DNA of 7,023 bases from an uncultured Bacilli bacterium (GTDB lineage: Bacteria > Bacillota_I > Bacilli_A > RF39 > UBA660), in the NCBI GenBank assembly GCA_934101745.1, contig CAKOSD010000056.1, positions 1 through 7,023 of the forward strand, written 5' to 3'. The translations under genes were made by a program, and so were the position numbers. Below, one piece after another: positions 5,272-7,023 of the stretch; the stretch's first letter is position 1; the number at the start of each line of letters is the position of its first letter. The notes below the pieces were generated by a model. The model ran no database searches. It was not told the origin of the DNA and was given only the letters and a program-made list of their open reading frames with translations.

Positions 5272-5514
5272 ATGAGTGATGAACTCAAAACCAAAATTAA
5301 TTGGTCTTGCAAATTTAATAAGAAGTCCTATCAAATAATTGAGGGATACTTAAGGATTGTGGAACATACCAATCTAGCGTATGTAGAGCCACATAAAGTA
5401 ATTATTGGAGATAAGTTATACCTATTCTTCAATGAACAGAAACATTTTTATATAGGGAATTTAAAGAAGAAAATCCCATTGTCTGAATTATCAGAGTACA
5501 TAGCAAGGCATTAA
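5272..5514 (+). CDS. Small hypothetical protein at the presumed element edge
   Basis: The ORF encodes 80 residues, MSDELKTKINWSCKFNKKSY onwards, ending in LSEYIARH. It has no signal peptide and no membrane segment. It is rich in Lys, Glu, Tyr and Phe, and reads like a compact alpha/beta protein (strands around EPHKVIIGDKLYLFF and KHFYIGNL, a final helix PLSELSEYIAR). The ribosome binding site is poor: only AAGAAAAT lies ahead of the ATG, and no better start exists upstream because a TGA at 5233 closes the frame. It sits between the tRNA terminator and a serine recombinase on the same strand, where small accessory or regulatory genes of mobile elements are common. I do not recognise a family, and it could be a remnant. 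Confidence 0.55.
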   Translation: MSDELKTKINWSCKFNKKSYQIIEGYLRIVEHTNLAYVEPHKVIIGDKLYLFFNEQKHFYIGNLKKKIPLSELSEYIARH

Positions 5515-5574
5515 TGAATTGGTGAGTTTATATACTCCCACAATATTGGTTGTTTTTGTCGCATAAATAACTAA

Positions 5575-7023
<1,449 letters not shown>

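Noticed and set aside
5121..5300. tRNA 3' end duplicated as an attachment site
   Set aside because: No second copy of the T arm or acceptor sequence is present to the right within the window. The far end of the element is not visible, so only this side could be tested.
5137..5334. Minus-strand open frame of 65 codons
   Set aside because: It runs antisense through the tRNA 3' end, the tRNA terminator and the start of the plus-strand small ORF, and its composition reads as noise.

Overview
The window is strongly AT-rich and carries the genes of a walled, low-GC Firmicutes/Bacillota-type bacterium. Three things point that way: two LytR-CpsA-Psr (LCP) cell-wall proteins, a PASTA module, and promoters of TATAAT/extended -10 type with AGGTG or AAGGAG ribosome binding sites. 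Tryptophan is encoded by TGG and the stops seen are TAA and TAG, so the standard bacterial code fits. An uncultured gut lineage near Erysipelotrichales or the wall-bearing relatives of Mollicutes is a plausible source, but that is inference from style, not proof.

Layout. Bases 1-1950 are on the minus strand: the first 21 codons of a putative lipoprotein (1-63), a small exported two-cysteine protein (94-480), and a CpsA/Wzg-like LCP protein (550-1950). A 320-base AT-rich divergent intergenic region (about 1960-2278) holds a promoter for each side. The plus-strand gene at 2279-4240 is a second LCP protein, with a C-terminal PASTA-like module and an Asn-rich tail. It converges, across an overlapping hairpin structure (4245-4282), with a minus-strand gene for a single-pass membrane protein of unknown function (4295-4954). 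Next comes a self-contained tRNA-Gly(GCC) unit with its own promoter, the tRNA at 5074-5148, and a strong terminator at 5186-5209.

Right of the tRNA terminator the character changes. A small unrecognised ORF (5272-5514), a hairpin terminator or attenuator (5582-5611) and the first 455 codons of a large serine recombinase (5659 to the window end) look like one edge of an integrated mobile element. The recombinase uses AGA for 24 of its 31 arginines, while the plus-strand LCP gene uses AGA for 4 of 12 and CGN for 7.

How the genes fit together. The two LCP proteins most likely transfer polyisoprenoid-linked glycopolymers (teichoic acid, capsule or a similar polymer) onto peptidoglycan outside the membrane. 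The small exported proteins beside them may be envelope-associated, but nothing in the sequence shows a joint pathway. The recombinase belongs to the mobile element, whose cargo lies outside the window. I see no CRISPR array, rRNA or clear undescribed system. The most unusual items are the LCP-PASTA fusion with an altered core motif and the element edge beside tRNA-Gly.
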